From SLHU01 sp009929975 (GTDB taxonomy: Bacteria > Bacillota > Clostridia > Saccharofermentanales > UBA5734): a stretch of 64,000 nucleotides of DNA. This document shows positions 61,340 through 64,000 of the stretch, piece by piece. The notes under the pieces are model-generated. The model worked only from the letters and a program-made list of their open reading frames with translations. It had not been told where the DNA came from and made no database searches. Position 1 is the stretch's first letter. The number at the start of each line of letters is the position of its first letter. Location: assembly GCA_040776905.1 (NCBI GenBank), contig JAXGZQ010000002.1:598847-662846 (forward strand), given 5' to 3'. A program made the translations under genes and the position numbers.

Positions 61340-61775
61340 GATTAATTAAATGACAAAATATTCACAAATTCATCTTATTCTCTATTATTCATTTTCGCAT
61401 ATATTTTATCTATTATTTATTTGTCTTTTATTTTTGACATTATAACTGCTTAATTATCACTAAAATCATTTTTATATGAATTTTCGCTCAATAAATAATA
61501 TTATCAGCTCGGACTTTTTTAAAATAAATTTGCGATACGAATTGGTTTTTCCTGCCATTGAAGCCTGTCTGGACTTTGATGGCTAATGTGTTTTGCAGAG
61601 AGTCCGGAAAAGAGAAACGTTCATTATCAATATATGAAAGACACCGAAAAATGATTTTCCGGTGTCTTTATAGTGATCAGATGAGTGGCCAGAATGAGGG
61701 TGAAAAGAAACAGGGCTCATGCCTTCTGTGATTGAACAGGGGATTATCTTCCTTAAACGGTCGACAGCTTTATGA
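61340..61775. other. AT-rich non-coding stretch upstream of the amino-acid importer
   Basis: Roughly 430 bases; the left half (61340-61540) is extremely AT-rich. I see no convincing gene. A minus-strand frame at 61583-61813 is open but has no family resemblance and overlaps the VOC remnant. An AT-rich promoter for the binding protein likely lies here. Confidence 0.5.
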
Positions 61776-61943
61776 TCAAAGAGCGATCCACCAAAATACG
61801 CCGAACTTGTCAATCAGATTCGAGCAGCATGGGTTCCAGTCGCACGGACCCAGCGGATCGATCACCGTGCCGCCATCACGCAGGACGTCATAGGCATGAC
61901 GGACCGCCGCTTTATTTCTCATATCGTATGCGTTGAAAGCCAT
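61776..61943 (-). pseudogene. C-terminal remnant of a PhnB-like VOC-family protein
   Basis: A 55-codon frame ending VIDPLGPCDWNPCCSNLIDK, FGVFWW. This is the C-terminal part of the glyoxalase/bleomycin-resistance (VOC) PhnB-like family, normally 130-150 residues. The sequence before the first Met reads into the end of the MFS gene, so the N-terminal two thirds are missing. Probably a deletion remnant. Confidence 0.65.
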
Positions 61944-61958
61944 GGTCTGCCACACACT

Positions 61959-63248
61959 TTATGGTGTCTCCCCCTCGTATTCAGCGTCCGCGAACTCCGG
62001 TTCTTTTATTCTGCCAACAATCACGATCGCCACAATGAAGAGGATGAAATTGAAGGCAAATGGCAATCGGCGGTCAATACTTGACAGCAGCCCTGCCAGA
62101 TAGCCAAATGGCGATGAAAACGCAATCGTGAAGGCCATGATCAGGGAATTGATTCTGGCTCTTTGCTTCGGATCGATGTTGAGTTGAATCAACGCGTCTT
62201 TTCTAGGCGAGATTAACGCGCTCGCCACAGCGACCACAAATACATAAATGACAATCATGACAAGGCTTCCAACAGGAGCCAATATCAACAGCAATGAGCC
62301 CGTGGCCAGCAATGAAAGTCCGATCCACAAGGGAATTCTGAATTTGACGGCATCCAGGCGATGTTGTATGCCGATCATGAAGACCAGCATGACAGCCGCG
62401 TTGAGAATAGGGAAAAACGCCAAATACCGATATGCCACCCCCAGCCTTTGTGTGACATATAAGCTGAAGAAGTTTACGCTGACGATATTCGCGATGTACA
62501 GCATGACAGATACGCCCACGACCTTCACAATCTCCCGGTTCTTCAGCACTGCCGGTACCAGATGCTTGTATTCCAGCAGCATCCGCAACACGGAGATATC
62601 CTTCGTCTCGGCGATGCGCAGCTTTCCCTGGCGCGTCTCATCACATTGCCGATACGTGATGATGGTCTTGATGAACATATTGGCGGCAAAGACAAGGTAC
62701 AGCACCCGGAGCACCGGAACGACAGAATATGAATTGATGAGAAATCCGGATATGGGAGCAAAAAAGATCGCAACCAGACCGCCGATATTGGCCCAGGTAT
62801 ATATCCCCACCAGATCCTTGGGATCCGCGTCTTCAATCAGCAGGCAATACCATGCCGTCTGGTTGATCTGCTCAAAACTGTTAAAGATGACGGCAAGCAA
62901 AAAGAGCCAGACATTGCCTGATATGGCCCAGATCAAACAGGCCACGCACCATCCGAAGAAATCACCCAGCATGGTCGTCAATTTGCGTCCCAGTTTGTCG
63001 GTGAGTATCCCTCCGAAAAATGAGAAAAAAACCTGGACAACCATGGCAACCGATAAAATGAGCCCGATCTGGACATCCGTTATTCCCTGCGTATACATGT
63101 AGAGCGTCGCAAATGGAGCAATGAGATTATAGGGAATTCCCCAGAGCGGCTCCATGAAAATCAACGTTCTTGGATTCCCCTTGTTACGCTTCAATACTTC
63201 AATTAGCGGGTGGCTCCGGTGCGGCTCACTTATTGGCATGTTGCTCAT
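61959..63248 (-). CDS. MFS transporter
   Basis: A 429-residue 12-helix transporter. The A-like motif between helices 2 and 3 is GGILTDKLGRKLTTMLGD, the MFS signature, and a related one lies between helices 8 and 9. IFMEPLWGIPYNLIAPFATLYM at the start is close to a group of uncharacterised clostridial MFS proteins. Substrate unknown; drug or sugar export is possible. ATG at 63248 with GGAG 6 nt upstream. No regulator is adjacent. Confidence 0.9.
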   Translation of the reverse strand: MSNMPISEPHRSHPLIEVLKRNKGNPRTLIFMEPLWGIPYNLIAPFATLYMYTQGITDVQIGLILSVAMVVQVFFSFFGGILTDKLGRKLTTMLGDFFGWCVACLIWAISGNVWLFLLAVIFNSFEQINQTAWYCLLIEDADPKDLVGIYTWANIGGLVAIFFAPISGFLINSYSVVPVLRVLYLVFAANMFIKTIITYRQCDETRQGKLRIAETKDISVLRMLLEYKHLVPAVLKNREIVKVVGVSVMLYIANIVSVNFFSLYVTQRLGVAYRYLAFFPILNAAVMLVFMIGIQHRLDAVKFRIPLWIGLSLLATGSLLLILAPVGSLVMIVIYVFVVAVASALISPRKDALIQLNIDPKQRARINSLIMAFTIAFSSPFGYLAGLLSSIDRRLPFAFNFILFIVAIVIVGRIKEPEFADAEYEGETP

Positions 63249-63572
63249 GGTCAGCTCCAATCCGATTCCCAAACTGCCTATGTCGTATCACGATAGCCTT
63301 TTATAGCCGCTCTCGCAAGTTCTGGCAGCACACTGCCAAACTGGCTGCTCCTGAGAGGCTGCCCTGTCATGCTTATTGCCATATTGTCTTTTCATTTGTA
63401 ACCCGTTCGCCCCACTTACTCGCCCAGGCTTCTACGAAACATGCAGTATAAGGCACGTTCTCTTCCAATCAAGGTTTGTATTGATCCCCACGTGCATTAA
63501 ATTAATATACACAATATTTTTCTCATATATTTTGCTCTCCTGATGCATGATTCAAGTGCGCCTTTCAGAAGC

Positions 63573-63595
63573 AAAACAGCCGAAGCTGTTTTTTC
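63573..63595. terminator. Terminator-like hairpin
   Basis: AAAACAGC, CGAA loop, GCTGTTTTTT: a stable hairpin with a T tract on both strands. Confidence 0.65.
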
Positions 63596-63760
63596 CTGGT
63601 TCAAACCCGTTTTGGCTTTTCGTTCTATTATAGCGTAGTGATTGCTATTTGGGTGTTTACCAGTGGTTTCGAATAATATAACTAAGAAAAATGCACATAA
63701 TCATCGGCATGATTTGATGGCTGAACTATCGGTGGTTGCTTCGCAACAACCTGTCGTATT

Positions 63761-63793
63761 ATGTAAACGCCCGGCACAGCCGGGCGTTTACAT
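63761..63793 (-). terminator. Long perfect hairpin after the zinc-ribbon gene
   Basis: ATGTAAACGCCCGGC and its exact complement around loop ACA. It lies about 120 nt downstream of the zinc-ribbon gene and may end it, but the T run after it is short. Confidence 0.55.
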
Positions 63794-63909
63794 TTGGCAA
63801 AACTACCATAAAATGATAGAAATGCACACCCCCCCTCCCTACTGTCCAACGATTACAGGGTTGGGGGTGTGCAAAGGGAACCAGGGGTGTGCATCAATTA
63901 TATCATAAA

Positions 63910-64000
63910 TTACGGATTGCAATAATCGCACATGCCCGGATCAGCATAACCGATCTCTTTGAGCACCTCAACGCTATGCTCGCATTTGGGGCAAGTATAT
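63910..64000 (-). CDS. C-terminal end of a zinc-ribbon protein (partial)
   Basis: The last 29 codons of a gene that starts beyond the right edge. The residues contain CPKC and MCDYCNP, two CxxC knuckles of a zinc-ribbon domain, ending at TAA. The size and identity of the full protein are unknown. Confidence 0.7.
   Translation of the reverse strand, partial: YTCPKCEHSVEVLKEIGYADPGMCDYCNP

Larger units (their letters stand above)
63249..63909. other. Hairpin-rich intergenic stretch
   Basis: About 660 non-coding bases. It holds an 8-bp AAAACAGC hairpin with T6 (63573-63595), a perfect 15-bp hairpin (63761-63793) and a 10-mer GGGGTGTGCA that occurs three times at 63823-63894. A TATAAT on the minus strand near 63630 could start MFS transcription. 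No tRNA or known RNA was recognised. Confidence 0.5.

Noticed and set aside
61583..61813. Minus-strand 76-codon frame upstream of the VOC remnant stop
   Set aside because: Different frame from the recognisable VOC fragment, overlapping it, with no family similarity.
63642..63908. Plus-strand frame across the hairpin-rich spacer
   Set aside because: It reads straight through a perfect hairpin and repeats; no start signal and no domain.
1..64000. CRISPR arrays, insertion sequences, prophage or integrase genes
   Set aside because: No regularly spaced repeats, transposase motifs or phage structural genes were seen on either strand.

Overview
The window looks like a chromosomal segment of an anaerobic or oxygen-sensitive member of the Bacillota (Firmicutes), most likely a clostridium-like carbohydrate fermenter. 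The evidence is strong AGGAGG-type ribosome binding sites, sigma-A promoters, Gram-positive-type LexA and PerR/Fur-like boxes, a yybP-ykoY (manganese) leader, a probable PyrR attenuator, YfhO, a LytTR/DUF3021 pair, and the anaerobe oxygen-defence proteins rubrerythrin and desulfoferrodoxin. Base composition is moderately GC-rich, with AT-rich islands at promoters. I saw no phage, transposase, CRISPR array or rRNA. The one tRNA is tRNA-Pro(TGG). The species cannot be named from this sequence.

Layout. 1-1830: 5' part of a response regulator, then two decayed genes (a sulfatase and a GH2 glycosidase). 1902-6596: GH13 alpha-glucosidase, tRNA-Pro, AEC transporter, L-arabinose isomerase. 6801-9868: left-handed beta-helix protein, rubrerythrin, RluA-type pseudouridine synthase coupled to an rRNA-type methyltransferase. 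9998-13816: PhoB/PhoR-like two-component pair, KdpD/Usp-like protein, RluF. 13826-18316: a tightly packed MoxR-DUF58-DUF4129-thioredoxin-like-HAD operon. 18438-20458: metallophosphoesterase and HD-domain protein, followed by a dyad-rich non-coding stretch. 20924-23636: ABC importer. 23738-25550: SOS locus with dinB and a small membrane protein. 25683-29071: TrmB-type regulator, lysA, dCMP deaminase and KDPG/KHG aldolase. 29131-33786: RND exporter with its TetR regulator and operator. 33809-39502: desulfoferrodoxin, YfhO, HMCES-type protein, lipA, lipB. 39678-45533: uracil permease with attenuator, nitroreductase, DUF4332 protein, peroxiredoxin, MBL hydrolase, GNAT, free-methionine sulfoxide reductase. 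45617-50068: c-di-GMP phosphodiesterase-like protein with an orphan response regulator, then a membrane alpha/beta-hydrolase with LytTR and DUF3021. 50061-58080: intracellular GH10, ArsC, an unknown protein, a Mn-riboswitch-linked P-type ATPase, and intracellular GH9. 58235-64000: XRE regulator, polar amino-acid ABC importer, VOC remnant, MFS transporter, hairpin-rich spacer and the end of a zinc-ribbon gene.

How it works together. Sugar use is represented by an intact alpha-glucosidase, arabinose isomerase, KDPG aldolase and signal-less GH9/GH10 enzymes that would act on imported oligosaccharides, while a sulfated-glycan locus (sulfatase plus GH2) has decayed. Oxygen defence is spread over four or five loci. 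Three of them (rubrerythrin, desulfoferrodoxin, peroxiredoxin) carry PerR/Fur-family-like boxes on or next to their -10 elements, which suggests one regulon.

The most interesting locus is at 25057-25550. A consensus-quality promoter lies between two LexA boxes and drives an uncharacterised 116-residue single-pass membrane protein. A terminator then separates it from dinB. This is a candidate SOS-induced membrane effector unlike YneA, because it has no LysM domain.
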